Source: Sphingomonas sp.
GTDB taxonomy: Bacteria; Pseudomonadota; Alphaproteobacteria; Sphingomonadales; Sphingomonadaceae
Length of the DNA: 64,000 nt
Assembly: GCF_019749955.1 (NCBI RefSeq)
Contig: NZ_JAIEPC010000033.1
Span: 53,979-117,978, forward strand
Reading direction: 5' to 3'
Under the pieces are notes generated by a model. It saw nothing but the letters and a program-made list of their open reading frames with translations, had not been told where the DNA came from and made no database searches. The translations under genes and the position numbers were made by a program. Below, piece after piece: positions 28,901-37,069 of this stretch (the stretch's first letter is position 1; every line of letters starts with the position of its first letter).

Positions 28901-31430
28901 CGTCGCCGACCCCAACGCCTTCTGGGCCGCCTTCGACCAAAGCGCGGACCATCCGGCGCATGTACTTGCCTGACCGCGTTTCGGGGAACTGGCTGACTTC
29001 GATGAAGTCGGCAGGCACCGCGACCGCGCCCTTTTCGCTGCGCACCAGCTCGAACAAGCGGCGCTTGTCGTCGATCGTCAGCTTGCGCCCGGCGACGGGC
29101 ACCACGAACGCGAGCGGGGTCAGCCCCTTCTCGCGGTGCGGCGCACCGACAACGAGGACATTGCCGACGGGCGAATCGGGATCGAGCGCCTTGTCGCGCA
29201 GTACCGCGCCTTCGATTTCCTCGGTCCCCATGCGGTGGCCCGAGACGTTGATGACATCGTCGCTGCGCCCGTGCAGCGAGAAGGAGCCGTCCGCGTGGCG
29301 GATCGCGAAATCGCCCTGAGTATAGGCCCAGGCACCGCGCCAGCGGCGCCAGTAACCGTCGGTCCAGCGCGCCGCATCGCCGCGCCAGTCGGCCGAAACG
29401 CTGCCATTCTCGACGGTGAAGTTGCCAACATCGCCCCAGATCGTGCGCGCGAGATAGGGATAGGGTGCCGCGATGACGATCTCGCCCTTTTCGCCCATTT
29501 CGGCGGGGCGCCACGCGACGCCGTCGTCGCCGTCGCGCGCAAACGGCACGAAATCTATGGCTGCGTCGGGTTCTTCCACCCAGACGTCGCCCAAAATCCA
29601 CGGCAGCGGATAGGCATGCGCATCGGGCCGCAGCGGGAAATCATCATTGCCGAAGAAATGCGTCCAGGCGATCCCGCCATGCTCGGTCGCCCAATAGCTG
29701 TTGATATATTGCGGTACGACATGCGCCATCCCGAATGCCTGCACGGAAGGGCTGGTCGGCTCGGCGCAGAAAGTCGCGACGCGCAAAGACGATCGGTCGT
29801 AGCGCTCGACGTCGGCGAGATTGGCCGGGTCTGACATCACCGATTTGAGGAAAGTAACGCCGGCCTTGAAGATGCTGACCTTGTGCTTCTCGATCATCGC
29901 CATGAAGCGCCCGGCGTGCGGGAACACCGGCGATCCTTCGGAGACGACCGTCGTCACCCGGGTAACGAGCGGCGCGCTGATCAGATAGCTCTGCCCCGTG
30001 ATCCAGCCCGGATCGGCCACCACGTAAAGCGTGTCGCCGGGACGCGCGTCGAACGACACCTTCATCGTATGCGCGACACCGGCGGTATAGCCGTGCGCGT
30101 GGACGATCCCCTTGGGCTTGCCCGTCGATCCCGAGGTGTAGATGAAGAACATCGGATAATCGGCATCGACCGGCACCGGCCGCGACGACGCCCAGACGGC
30201 GCGGACGAAATCACTATCGGGCAGCGCGAGCAATTCGGCCTGCGTCGTCACCGCAAACCCCGCGTCGCGCGCCCTCGCCAGGATCGTCTCGAGCGCCGCG
30301 TCGGTCAGCGCGTGGCTCCAGCGATCGCGCTCCTCGCGCCAGATCACATCGGGTTGGGCAGTATGGCGCACGACGATCACCGCTTCGACGCGCGGCGGCA
30401 GGGTGACGAGGCTCGACGCAATCGCGATCCGCACGCGTGCGGCATCGCTGGTGCTGATCCGCCCGTCCTTGCCGAGCGCGATCAGTGCGCGGCCGACCCC
30501 GCGCATCACGTCCGAGCGTTCGACCGTGACTTCCCCGGCGAGCGTTTCCTTCACCGTATCGCGGATCGTCGCGGCATCCTCGTCGGGCAAGCCGAGATCG
30601 GTCTCTGCAAGGATCGCGAGCGCGGTCGACACGGGCACATAATTGTCGAGCGCGGGATCGGTATAGGCATTCTTGAAGGCGGCTACCTGCGCATTGCGAT
30701 AGCTGCCGTCGGAGGTGACGATGACGCGCGCCCCCGCGTCGCAGATGCGATCCGACAGCGTCTTGTCGCTGAACCCGCCGAACACGGCGGTATAGACAAT
30801 GCCCAGCCGCTTGGCCGCTTCGGTCCAGTAAATCTGCGGCACGATGCTCGGCATGTTGAGCGCGATGCGGTCGCCCGCCTTGAGCCCGAGCGCCTCAAGC
30901 GCGACGGCGCATTTGGCGGTTTCCAGCAGCAATCGCCTGCGCGACACGGTGAAACAGTCGACCGGCGCGCCGCGCCCGCCGTCGGCGGCCATGTCCCAGC
31001 GGTCGCCTTCGAAGATGACCGCGCTCTCGTCGCCGTGCCCGTTCAGGACGTGGCGGTCGACTTCGCTGAAGCAGGCGTTGGTGCGCCCGCCGACGAACCA
31101 GCGCCAGTGCGGCGGCTCGCTGGCATCGAACGCGGTGGTCCAGGGTGCAAAATCACCGGGCAGGTCGGGCGTGACGGGTGCGGCGGTTACGGCGTCCCAG
31201 CCGGTCCAACGGCCACCATCGCCCTTGGTGAGCCAAGCGCCGTTGGCACCCACCGAGCCGACGAACCAATGCAGCGTCGACGCCGCAATATCGCCGTGGA
31301 AAGCGCCCGGATCATTGAGGGCCGCCGCGCGCTGCGCTTCCCAGTCGGCGCGGGTCTTGACCGGATTGGTGCTGCTCACGCGGCGCGGCTCGGATCGCTG
31401 ATCATCGGTCCCAGTCCCTGCACGCGCCAC
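25908..31430 (-). CDS. pcs: Trifunctional propionyl-CoA synthase
   Basis: 1840 residues, against about 1822 in Chloroflexus. It converts 3-hydroxypropionate, ATP, CoA and NADPH to propionyl-CoA. Residues 1-870 are acyl-CoA synthetase (YTSGSTGKPKGIVHAHGY near 430; catalytic Lys in TRSGKYMRRM near 818). Residues about 890-1180 are enoyl-CoA hydratase (TNPPVNALNERA near 900, VALGGGMEFALACHYR near 990). Residues about 1200-1840 are an MDR-type enoyl-CoA reductase (SEVNFNDIWALTGIP, GAATGTGLDALRS near 1430). All three are intact, and the fusion is known to retain the reactive acryloyl-CoA intermediate. The GTG at 31430 lacks well-spaced Shine-Dalgarno; GTG at 31379 (VSSTNPVK) is the alternative. 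The gap to mcr is 133 bases. Confidence 0.96.
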   Translation of the reverse strand: MARAGTGTDDQRSEPRRVSSTNPVKTRADWEAQRAAALNDPGAFHGDIAASTLHWFVGSVGANGAWLTKGDGGRWTGWDAVTAAPVTPDLPGDFAPWTTAFDASEPPHWRWFVGGRTNACFSEVDRHVLNGHGDESAVIFEGDRWDMAADGGRGAPVDCFTVSRRRLLLETAKCAVALEALGLKAGDRIALNMPSIVPQIYWTEAAKRLGIVYTAVFGGFSDKTLSDRICDAGARVIVTSDGSYRNAQVAAFKNAYTDPALDNYVPVSTALAILAETDLGLPDEDAATIRDTVKETLAGEVTVERSDVMRGVGRALIALGKDGRISTSDAARVRIAIASSLVTLPPRVEAVIVVRHTAQPDVIWREERDRWSHALTDAALETILARARDAGFAVTTQAELLALPDSDFVRAVWASSRPVPVDADYPMFFIYTSGSTGKPKGIVHAHGYTAGVAHTMKVSFDARPGDTLYVVADPGWITGQSYLISAPLVTRVTTVVSEGSPVFPHAGRFMAMIEKHKVSIFKAGVTFLKSVMSDPANLADVERYDRSSLRVATFCAEPTSPSVQAFGMAHVVPQYINSYWATEHGGIAWTHFFGNDDFPLRPDAHAYPLPWILGDVWVEEPDAAIDFVPFARDGDDGVAWRPAEMGEKGEIVIAAPYPYLARTIWGDVGNFTVENGSVSADWRGDAARWTDGYWRRWRGAWAYTQGDFAIRHADGSFSLHGRSDDVINVSGHRMGTEEIEGAVLRDKALDPDSPVGNVLVVGAPHREKGLTPLAFVVPVAGRKLTIDDKRRLFELVRSEKGAVAVPADFIEVSQFPETRSGKYMRRMVRALVEGGPEGVGVGDVTTLRNPEALTELKTAIDIWQRKQKLSEEQSLFERYRYFLIQYNVVAPGKRVATVTVTNPPVNALNERAIDELVIVVEHLSRKDDVVAVVFTGQGTASFVAGADIRQMLEEIHTRDEAMVLPNNAQLAFRKIETMGKPCIAAVQGVALGGGMEFALACHYRIAEPTARFGQPEIRLRLLPGYGGTQRLPRLLLDKRGSEGVRDALDLILGGRSIDAAAARSIGVVDELVDGACDALAQAHAAVRTYVKHGAASPLGAAFTARQAQTERWESRAAIDLDTVLQDDFLQRILRQLDWAGRGTAGARAIEAVHTGLAEGMAAGLAREAALFADAIVDPEGGKTGIRQFIDKVSPPLPVRRDGVWMDDEHEARGKALEASGVLLPVGAPFYPGVTAIPEFQYAFGIARDPDTGSPRFGPPATHERELIVKVPEPAPNEALLYMLTSEVNFNDIWALTGIPVSPFDSHEEDVQITGSGGIALVAALGSETRAEGRVKVGDLVTVYSGTNDLLSPQVGNDPMYADFSIQGYETETGSHAQFLTVQAPQMHAIPPDLTLEQAGSYVLNLGTVARCLFTTLQIAPGRTLFVEGAATGTGLDALRSSVRTGLQVTGLVSSRERADFITGQQGATGAIDRKDPRFAALYSVVPEDADEARAWEAAGAPLVAEYQALNGGNLADYVVSHAGETAFPRSFQLLAQGGTLAFYGASSGYHFSFMGKPGAASPEDMLRKAGLRGGEAVLIYYGPGSTDLLDEKGLEIIEAARRFNARSVVATTTDGQREFLQSLGLEDAIEGIVSLEAIRRREGANFLWPDTMPRLPDSKLDIEVFKAAVRDYQDRVMKPFGSAVGKILRSPDNPRGSPDLIFERAGQDTLGVSTSLVKPFTGRVVFAEDLTGQRFTFYAPQVWTRQRKILMPTASILGTHLCNAYEVARMNDMIAAGLLEVTEPSVVPWEGLPEAHQSMWENRHAGATYVVNHALPELGLRSRDALLEAWAAAEAGPPDP

Positions 31431-31457
31431 CCCCTTCGGCCTTGCCCGATCATTGCT

Positions 31458-31489
31458 GGCCCCGTCTCACGCCACTGCATGGCGGGGCC
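31458..31489. other. Inverted repeat between MAPEG gene and pcs
   Basis: Arms GGCCCCG (31458-31464) and CGGGGCC (31483-31489), with an inner GCCA/TGGC pair offset by a bulge. It could end the MAPEG transcript or structure the pcs leader, but no T-run follows on either strand. The remaining 60 bases up to the MAPEG stop contain AT-rich sequence where a pcs promoter could lie; no convincing hexamers are visible. Confidence 0.35.
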
Positions 31490-31550
31490 TTATGGAAGCC
31501 AAGCGACCACGAATCGCTCTATTTCGCAAGTGCAGTATTTTTTGTCGCGG

Positions 31551-31958
31551 TTAGAAGCCCAGATAGGGCCGCGCGATCAAGGCAAGCAGCCAGCCCGACA
31601 TGGTGGCAAGCACCAGCAAGGTACCGATAATCCCCACCGAGCGCCCAAGCGTCAGCTTGTCGTGCGATCCGCGCAGGCCATAGGCATGCGCCAGCCGGAC
31701 GAGCACGAACAGTGCCGCGACGATCGACAGCGCGAGCGGTTGCGCGCCGTTCGATTCGAGCAGACCGATCTGGGCAAGACCGATCGGCATATATTCGGTG
31801 AGATTGGCATGCGCGCGGATGGCCGCCATCAGCCCCTGGTCACCGCCGTCGCCAAAGGGGACGCGCAACACCATCCGGCGGTTGATGGCGTCGATCGACA
31901 GTGCGATCAGCAACAGGCCAAGCGCGGCGGCAGTGGCCGCGGTGATAATCAAGTGCAT
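31551..31958 (-). CDS. MAPEG family membrane protein
   Basis: 135 residues with four predicted membrane helices. The family pattern is clear: VLRVPFGDGGDQGLMAAIRA then HANLTEYMPIGL, the conserved RAHANxxEYxP core of MAPEG (eicosanoid and glutathione metabolism) proteins, and RLAHAYGLRG in the third helix. Bacterial members may have glutathione transferase or peroxidase activity; substrate unknown. ATG at 31958 has GGAG 5 bases upstream; the longer frame to 32018 has no support. It is on the same strand as pcs, 120 bases upstream of it. Confidence 0.92.
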   Translation of the reverse strand: MHLIITAATAAALGLLLIALSIDAINRRMVLRVPFGDGGDQGLMAAIRAHANLTEYMPIGLAQIGLLESNGAQPLALSIVAALFVLVRLAHAYGLRGSHDKLTLGRSVGIIGTLLVLATMSGWLLALIARPYLGF

Positions 31959-32024
31959 TGTCGCTCCAGCGGTTATTGGCTGGCACCAGTCTATCGGGCG
32001 GAAAGCGCCCGGCTGCAAACCGAA

Positions 32025-32903
32025 TCAGGCGTCGAGCACCGCGTCGAGCATCGCCCGCGCCCAGGCGATTTCAGCGGGCGGGCGCGGCGTTATCCCGGCA
32101 ATGATGATGACGGCTTTCCACAGCGCCCAGCCACGCCCGCGCGCGATCATCGCGCGATCGGCTCCAGCGGCGTCGAAAAACGCCGTACGTGCTGCACCTT
32201 TGAAATAGCTCCAGGCAATCATCAGGTCGCACGCCGGGTCGCCGACCGCCATCAGGCCGAAATCGATGACGCCGACCAGCCGATCGCGCGCCACGAGCAA
32301 ATTGCCCGGCAACAAATCGCCATGCAGCCAGTGCGGCGCGGCCGAAGTGCCGGATGCCAGCGCCTGCGCGAGCACCGCTTCACCGCGCCGCCGCGCTATC
32401 GGGTCGCTCAAGTGCGTCAGCGCGGTTGCGGCTTCGTCGGCGTAATGGGTGAGCGGACCGCCGCGATGAAAATTGTCGTCGCCCGGGGTGATCCCGGCGT
32501 GCGGCGCGATCGCCTCGAGCCGGCGCAGAAACTGGCCAACGTCCGTCGCGAACGCGATCGATTCGCCCGATGGCTCTCCCGATGCGGGAACCCCGGCAAG
32601 CCAGGTGCGGATCGCCCAAGGCCAGGGGAAAATCGAACTCGGCGCGCCAAGCGCGACTGGTTTCGGAATAGGGATGTCGAGTTGCGGCGCGAGGAAGGGG
32701 AGCCAGCGATGCTCACGTTCAACCTGCGCGGCATAGGGCTCAGCGCTGGGGAGCCGCACGCTCAGGTCAGCGCCAAGGCGAAAGCTGCGGTGGTCCCAGC
32801 CGCCATCGATCGCCACGATAGGCAGCGGCGCAAATTGCGGAAATTGCTCGTGAATCAATGCCTCGACAAGCGCGGCATCGATTGTCGGCGTCGGGTCAGA
32901 CAT
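32025..32903 (-). CDS. Aminoglycoside-phosphotransferase-family kinase
   Basis: 292 residues with the APH kinase fold. Catalytic loop HGDLLPGNLLV near residue 194, metal-binding IDFG near 212 followed by DPACDLMIAW. The N-terminal nucleotide site begins IDGGWDHRSFRLG. Proteins with this pattern are often called aminoglycoside phosphotransferases but most environmental members act on other small molecules; no resistance role should be assumed. It sits 66 bases upstream of the MAPEG start, same strand. Confidence 0.88.
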   Translation of the reverse strand: MSDPTPTIDAALVEALIHEQFPQFAPLPIVAIDGGWDHRSFRLGADLSVRLPSAEPYAAQVEREHRWLPFLAPQLDIPIPKPVALGAPSSIFPWPWAIRTWLAGVPASGEPSGESIAFATDVGQFLRRLEAIAPHAGITPGDDNFHRGGPLTHYADEAATALTHLSDPIARRRGEAVLAQALASGTSAAPHWLHGDLLPGNLLVARDRLVGVIDFGLMAVGDPACDLMIAWSYFKGAARTAFFDAAGADRAMIARGRGWALWKAVIIIAGITPRPPAEIAWARAMLDAVLDA

Positions 32904-32940
32904 CGCACCAGCCTATGGCAAGCGCGGCGTCGCAACAAGG

Positions 32941-33237
32941 TCAGGCGGCGCGGCGTCCGGTCTGGACCAGCCACGAGCGCGCCTGACGTTGTGCCTCGGC
33001 AATTTCGCGCGCGGTCATGTCTTCGGCGATGTCGCTACGGCACGCCTGCGCGGCGTCGCTGCCCCAGACGGCAGCCAGATTGAACCATTTATGCGCTTCG
33101 ATCAGATCGATTGCTGTCCCGCTCGCGCCGGTCGAATAAATAATGCCCAGATCATAACAGGCATTGCAGTCTCCGCGCGCTGCGTCCGCGATCCGACTTT
33201 CGATCAGGAACGTTGCGCTCTTCAGGCTATGCGCCAT
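32941..33237 (-). CDS. Sel1-like repeat small protein
   Basis: 98 residues, with one Sel1/TPR-like unit: ARGDCNACYDLGIIYSTG followed by EAHKWFNLAAVWGSDAAQ, the typical A-to-W helix pair. The C-terminal part (DMTAREIAEAQRQARSWL) is common in alphaproteobacterial Sel1 proteins. It has no signal peptide. ATG at 33237 has AAGGGG about 8 bases upstream; GTG at 33246 is an alternative. Likely a protein-interaction module; function unknown. Confidence 0.82.
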   Translation of the reverse strand: MAHSLKSATFLIESRIADAARGDCNACYDLGIIYSTGASGTAIDLIEAHKWFNLAAVWGSDAAQACRSDIAEDMTAREIAEAQRQARSWLVQTGRRAA

Positions 33238-33308
33238 CTTCGCCACCCCTTTTGCACCCTAGTGATGCGGGTTGTGGCGCGGCGGGCGTCAATAAATGGT
33301 TAACGCGG

Positions 33309-34163
33309 TTAACCTTGTTCGATTAATTCGACGGCAATGTTGTCAATGAGACGCGTCCCGCCGATCCTTGCCGCCGCGAGCAGGCGCAGCGGTCGGCCAA
33401 GATCGGTCGTCGGCACAAGCGTTTCGGCATCGACCAGGGCGACATAATCGACGGCATCAAAGCCGCCGCCGAGGAGCGCAGCTTCAGCCGTCGCCAGCGC
33501 GGCGGCGGGATCATTGCCGCGCCCGATCGCCCGCGCGGCCACGCCCAAAGCGCGCGGGAGCGTCACGGCGCGCGCGCGGTCGTCGTCAGCGAGATAGACG
33601 TTGCGCGACGACAGCGCGAGGCCGTCATCCTCGCGCTGCGTCGGCACGCCGATGATGTCGATGCCGAAATCGAGATCGGCGACGAGGCGGCGGATGACCG
33701 CGAGCTGTTGAAAATCCTTCTCGCCGAACAGCGCGACATCGGGTCGCACCTGATTGAACAGCTTGGCGACAACGGTCGCGACGCCATCGAAATGGCCCGG
33801 CCGCGCCGCGCCGTCGAGCCCGTCGCTGACGCCCGACACCGAAACATTGGTGGCAAAGCCCGCCGGATACATGTCTTCGGCCGATGGCAGCCACAGGATC
33901 GCGCAGCCCGCATCGGCCAGCATCCGCGCGTCCTGCAACTCGCGCCGGGGATAGCGCGCGAGGTCTTCGGAGGGGCCGAATTGCTTGGGATTAACGAAGA
34001 TCGAGGCGACGATCTTGTCCGCCACATGCTTGGCCGCTTCGATCAGCGCGATGTGGCCGGCGTGCAGCGCCCCCATGGTCGGCACCAGCGCCACCCGCAG
34101 ATTTTGCGCGCGAAGGCCCGCGATTTCTTCCCGGAGCTGGTTGATCTGACGGATGGTTTGCAC
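33309..34163 (-). CDS. panC: Pantothenate synthetase
   Basis: ATP-dependent ligation of pantoate and beta-alanine to pantothenate, for coenzyme A. 284 residues. HIGH-type motif region VPTMGALHAGHIALIEAAKH, then FVNPKQFGPSEDLARYPR, FGEKDFQQLAVIRRL and the KMSKS-like SSRNVYL. All expected catalytic segments are present. It diverges from mipZ, with 77 bases between the starts. Confidence 0.97.
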   Translation of the reverse strand: MQTIRQINQLREEIAGLRAQNLRVALVPTMGALHAGHIALIEAAKHVADKIVASIFVNPKQFGPSEDLARYPRRELQDARMLADAGCAILWLPSAEDMYPAGFATNVSVSGVSDGLDGAARPGHFDGVATVVAKLFNQVRPDVALFGEKDFQQLAVIRRLVADLDFGIDIIGVPTQREDDGLALSSRNVYLADDDRARAVTLPRALGVAARAIGRGNDPAAALATAEAALLGGGFDAVDYVALVDAETLVPTTDLGRPLRLLAAARIGGTRLIDNIAVELIEQG

Positions 34164-34240
34164 GCGCGATGAGCCTTCGATAAGGAGCCGAGCGCGGCCT
34201 TCTATGGAGGGACGGCGCGCGATTCAACAAGGGAAGCGGT

Positions 34241-35023
34241 TTGGCCAAGACGCACGTCATTGTGTTCGCGAACGAAAAGGGCGGGACCGGGAAATCGACC
34301 ACCGCCGTGCACGTCGCGATTGCGCTGGCGACCAAGGGCGCGCGCGTCGCCGCTTATGATCTCGATCACCGCCAGCGCACGCTCGGGCGATATCTCGACA
34401 ATCGCACGGCAACGATCAAGCGGCTGGGGCGCGAGCTGCCGATGCCGACCTATCTGACGCATGATGGCGACAGTCTGCCGCGCTTTACCGAACAGCTCGA
34501 GCAGCTTGGCGAAGGCGCCGATTTCCTGATTATCGACACGCCAGGCCGTGACGATCGCTTCGCGCGGATGGCGGCGCAGCGCGCCGATACTTTGGTCACG
34601 CCGATGAACGACAGCTTCGTCGACTTCGATCTGATCGGGCAGGTCGACCCGACCACGTACAAAGTCACGCGCCCAAGCTTTTATGCCGAGCTGATCTGGG
34701 ACGCGCGCAAGGCCCGGGCCAAGGCCGATGGCGCGACGATCGACTGGGTGGTGTTGCGCAACCGGCTCCAGCATATCGAAGCGCGCAACATGCGCCGCGT
34801 GTCGGATGCGCTCGGCCAGCTCGCCAAGCGCGTCGGATTTCGGGTGATCCCGGGCTTGGGCGAGCGCGTGGTCTACCGCGAGCTTTTCCCCAATGGCCTG
34901 ACGCTGATCGATTCGCGCGAATTTGGCGAAATGGGGCTGGGCCATGTCGCGGCCCGGCAGGAGCTGCGTGAGATGATGGCGGCGCTGGGCTTGCCTGAAC
35001 CTGCTTTGCCGCTGTTCGCCTGA
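34241..35023 (+). CDS. mipZ: Division-plane positioning ATPase MipZ
   Basis: ParA-family P-loop ATPase of 260 residues. Deviant Walker A ANEKGGTGKSTTAVHVA, MipZ-type AAYDLDHRQRTLGRYLDNR after strand 2, and DFLIIDTPGRDDRFARMAA (Walker B). In Caulobacter, MipZ forms a polar gradient and inhibits FtsZ polymerisation, placing the division site at midcell. GTG/TTG choices exist, but the start here matches family length. The J-domain gene follows with a 1-base stop/start overlap (TGATG). Confidence 0.95.
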   Translation: MAKTHVIVFANEKGGTGKSTTAVHVAIALATKGARVAAYDLDHRQRTLGRYLDNRTATIKRLGRELPMPTYLTHDGDSLPRFTEQLEQLGEGADFLIIDTPGRDDRFARMAAQRADTLVTPMNDSFVDFDLIGQVDPTTYKVTRPSFYAELIWDARKARAKADGATIDWVVLRNRLQHIEARNMRRVSDALGQLAKRVGFRVIPGLGERVVYRELFPNGLTLIDSREFGEMGLGHVAARQELREMMAALGLPEPALPLFA

Positions 35024-35307
35024 TGGCCAAGCTGCTGTTCTTTGCAGCATTGGCGGCGGTCGCCTGGTGGTGGCTGCGCCCTTATCTCTCGCCACCGCGC
35101 GCCGACCGTGGGCCGCGCTTCGAACGCAGCCCCGACGAGGCGGAGGCGCGCGCGATTCTGGGTGTCGGCCCATCGGACGACGCCGACGCGATCCGCGCAG
35201 CGCACCGGCGCCTTGCCGCTGCCGTCCATCCCGACCGCGGCGGATCGACCGAACTGATGCGGCGGATCAATCTGGCGCGTGACGTGTTGCTCAAATCCGG
35301 GGCGTAA
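35023..35307 (+). CDS. Membrane-anchored J-domain protein
   Basis: 94 residues: an N-terminal membrane helix ([19 protein letters not shown], residues 4-22), a charged linker and a C-terminal J domain starting [20 protein letters not shown] with the HPD motif in [10 protein letters not shown] near residue 68. The J domain stimulates a DnaK-type chaperone near the membrane. The C terminus is short, as in TIM14/DjlA-like small J proteins. It is translationally coupled to mipZ. Confidence 0.92.
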   Translation: MAKLLFFAALAAVAWWWLRPYLSPPRADRGPRFERSPDEAEARAILGVGPSDDADAIRAAHRRLAAAVHPDRGGSTELMRRINLARDVLLKSGA

Positions 35308-35345
35308 CGACGCCCAAACCCCTAGCCAAAAGGCTCTCTTCGCTG

Positions 35346-36728
35346 ATGACGCACCAATTCGATCGCACCTCGCTTCGCGAATATGACATTCGCGGGATTG
35401 TCGGCAAAACGCTGGGGACGGCGGATGCGACCGCCATTGGTCGCGGCTTTGCCACACGCGTGCGGCGCGCAGGCGGCACCCGGGTCGCGGTCGGCTATGA
35501 CGGTCGCAATACCTCGGTCGAACTCGAAGCCGCGCTGGTCGCGGGGCTTACGGCGAGCGGCGTCGATGTCGTGCGGATCGGCATGGGGCCGACGCCGATG
35601 CTCTATTATGCGGAAAGCGTGCTAGAAGTGGATGGCGGCATCCAGATAACCGGCAGCCATAATCCCGCCGAGTATAATGGCTTCAAGATGGTGCTCCAGC
35701 ATCGCCCGTTTTTCGGCGATGACATTCAGGATCTGGCGCGGCTGGCGGCGAGCGGCGATTGGGAGAGCGGCGCCGGATCGGTTGAAACCGCCGATGTCGT
35801 CGACAATTATGTCGACCGGTTGATGGCGGGCTATGCCGGTGGCGCCTATCGCATCGGTTGGGACGCCGGCAATGGTGCGTCCGGCCCGGTGATCGAGAAG
35901 CTGGTGAAGCTCCTGCCGGGTGAGCATCACCTGCTGTTCACCGATGTCGACGGCAATTTTCCCAATCATCATCCCGATCCGACCGAAGAAAAGAATCTCG
36001 CCGATCTGAAGGCGCTCGTCGCCGACAAGCAGCTCGATTTCGGAGTCGCTTTTGACGGCGATGGCGACCGAATCGGCGCGATCGACGGCCTGGGCCGCGT
36101 GATTTGGGGCGATCAAATCTTGTCCATTTTGGCGGAGCCTATTTTGCGCGAGCTGCCCGGCGCGACGATCATCGCCGATGTGAAGGCGTCACAAGCGCTG
36201 TTCGATCGCGTCACCGAACTCGGCGGCGTGCCGCTGATGTGGAAGACCGGGCACAGCCTGATCAAGACCAAGATGCGCGAAACCGGCGCGCCGCTGGCGG
36301 GCGAAATGAGCGGGCATATCTTTTTCGCGCATGACTATTATGGCTTTGACGACGCGCAATATGCGGCGGTTCGCTTGATCCGCGCGGTGCATATGATCGG
36401 CAAGTCGATGACCGAGATCCGGGGGGCGATGCCTGCGCTCGTCAACACGCCCGAAATGCGCTTTCAGGTCGACGAGAGCCGCAAATTCGCCGTGGTCGAC
36501 GAAGTGCTCGCGCGGCTCGAGGCCGAAGGCGCCAAGGTCGACCGCACCGATGGCGCGCGCGTGACGACGCCCGATGGCTGGTGGTTGCTGCGCGCGTCGA
36601 ACACGCAGGACGTGCTGGTCGCGCGTGCCGAGGCGCATTCGCAGGAAGCGCTCGATCGCCTGCTCGCGATGATCGACGCGCAACTGGCGGCCAGTGGGCT
36701 CGCGCGGGGGCCGCAGGCGGCGCATTGA
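35346..36728 (+). CDS. Phosphomannomutase/phosphoglucomutase
   Basis: 460 residues, alpha-D-phosphohexomutase family. Phosphoserine loop [13 protein letters not shown] near residue 100, metal-binding loop [14 protein letters not shown] near 240, sugar-binding [10 protein letters not shown] near 320 and C-terminal phosphate site RASNTQ near 420. It resembles AlgC/PgmG of sphingomonads, which supply GDP-mannose and dTDP-sugars for exopolysaccharide and lipid glycans. There are 38 bases between this start and the J-domain stop. Confidence 0.95.
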   Translation: MTHQFDRTSLREYDIRGIVGKTLGTADATAIGRGFATRVRRAGGTRVAVGYDGRNTSVELEAALVAGLTASGVDVVRIGMGPTPMLYYAESVLEVDGGIQITGSHNPAEYNGFKMVLQHRPFFGDDIQDLARLAASGDWESGAGSVETADVVDNYVDRLMAGYAGGAYRIGWDAGNGASGPVIEKLVKLLPGEHHLLFTDVDGNFPNHHPDPTEEKNLADLKALVADKQLDFGVAFDGDGDRIGAIDGLGRVIWGDQILSILAEPILRELPGATIIADVKASQALFDRVTELGGVPLMWKTGHSLIKTKMRETGAPLAGEMSGHIFFAHDYYGFDDAQYAAVRLIRAVHMIGKSMTEIRGAMPALVNTPEMRFQVDESRKFAVVDEVLARLEAEGAKVDRTDGARVTTPDGWWLLRASNTQDVLVARAEAHSQEALDRLLAMIDAQLAASGLARGPQAAH

Positions 36729-36743
36729 GCGCCACCGGCGCAT

Positions 36744-36929
36744 TTAGCTCGGGTCGCGGTCCTTGGTCTTGACCACCCAGTTGCGCTTGGCCAGCCGCAC
36801 CATCGGGACACCGCAAAAGCTGCAGACGCTTTCATAGCGATCCGATCCTTCGGGTCGGAAAACGCGGCGCTCAGAGCGCTGGTGTTCGCCCGTCAGGCAC
36901 CGTGCACGCCCCGTGATCCAGCCGATCAT
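36744..36929 (-). CDS. Small Cys-pair protein, hypothetical
   Basis: 61 residues: an Arg-rich N-terminal part with GEHQRSERRV, then YESVCSFCGVPMVRLAKRNW, with a CxxC pair and an additional cysteine at residue 11 that may bind zinc. It resembles conserved uncharacterised small sphingomonad proteins. It lies convergent with the phosphohexomutase, 15 bases past its stop. Not recognised functionally; coding nature is inferred from the composition and the CxxC motif. Confidence 0.55.
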   Translation of the reverse strand: MIGWITGRARCLTGEHQRSERRVFRPEGSDRYESVCSFCGVPMVRLAKRNWVVKTKDRDPS

Positions 36930-37069
36930 GGCCGACCCGTCCCTGCTTCTCGCATTACGCCCTCTCCCGAACTGTTGGCATTCTTTGTTCCAACATCGTC
37001 ATGATAAACCGCAACAGCCACAACTGGAAAGGGGGTGGCATTCACGGCTTGAACACGTCACCTAGGATC

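Noticed and set aside
32025..32903. Aminoglycoside resistance gene
   Set aside because: Kinase fold only; most chromosomal members of the family act on other metabolites, and there is no mobile context.
29883..33083. 1066-residue plus-strand open frame opposite pcs, the MAPEG gene and the phosphotransferase
   Set aside because: Antisense shadow of high-GC coding DNA. Arg/His/Asp-rich composition, no domains, and it spans three well-supported minus-strand genes.
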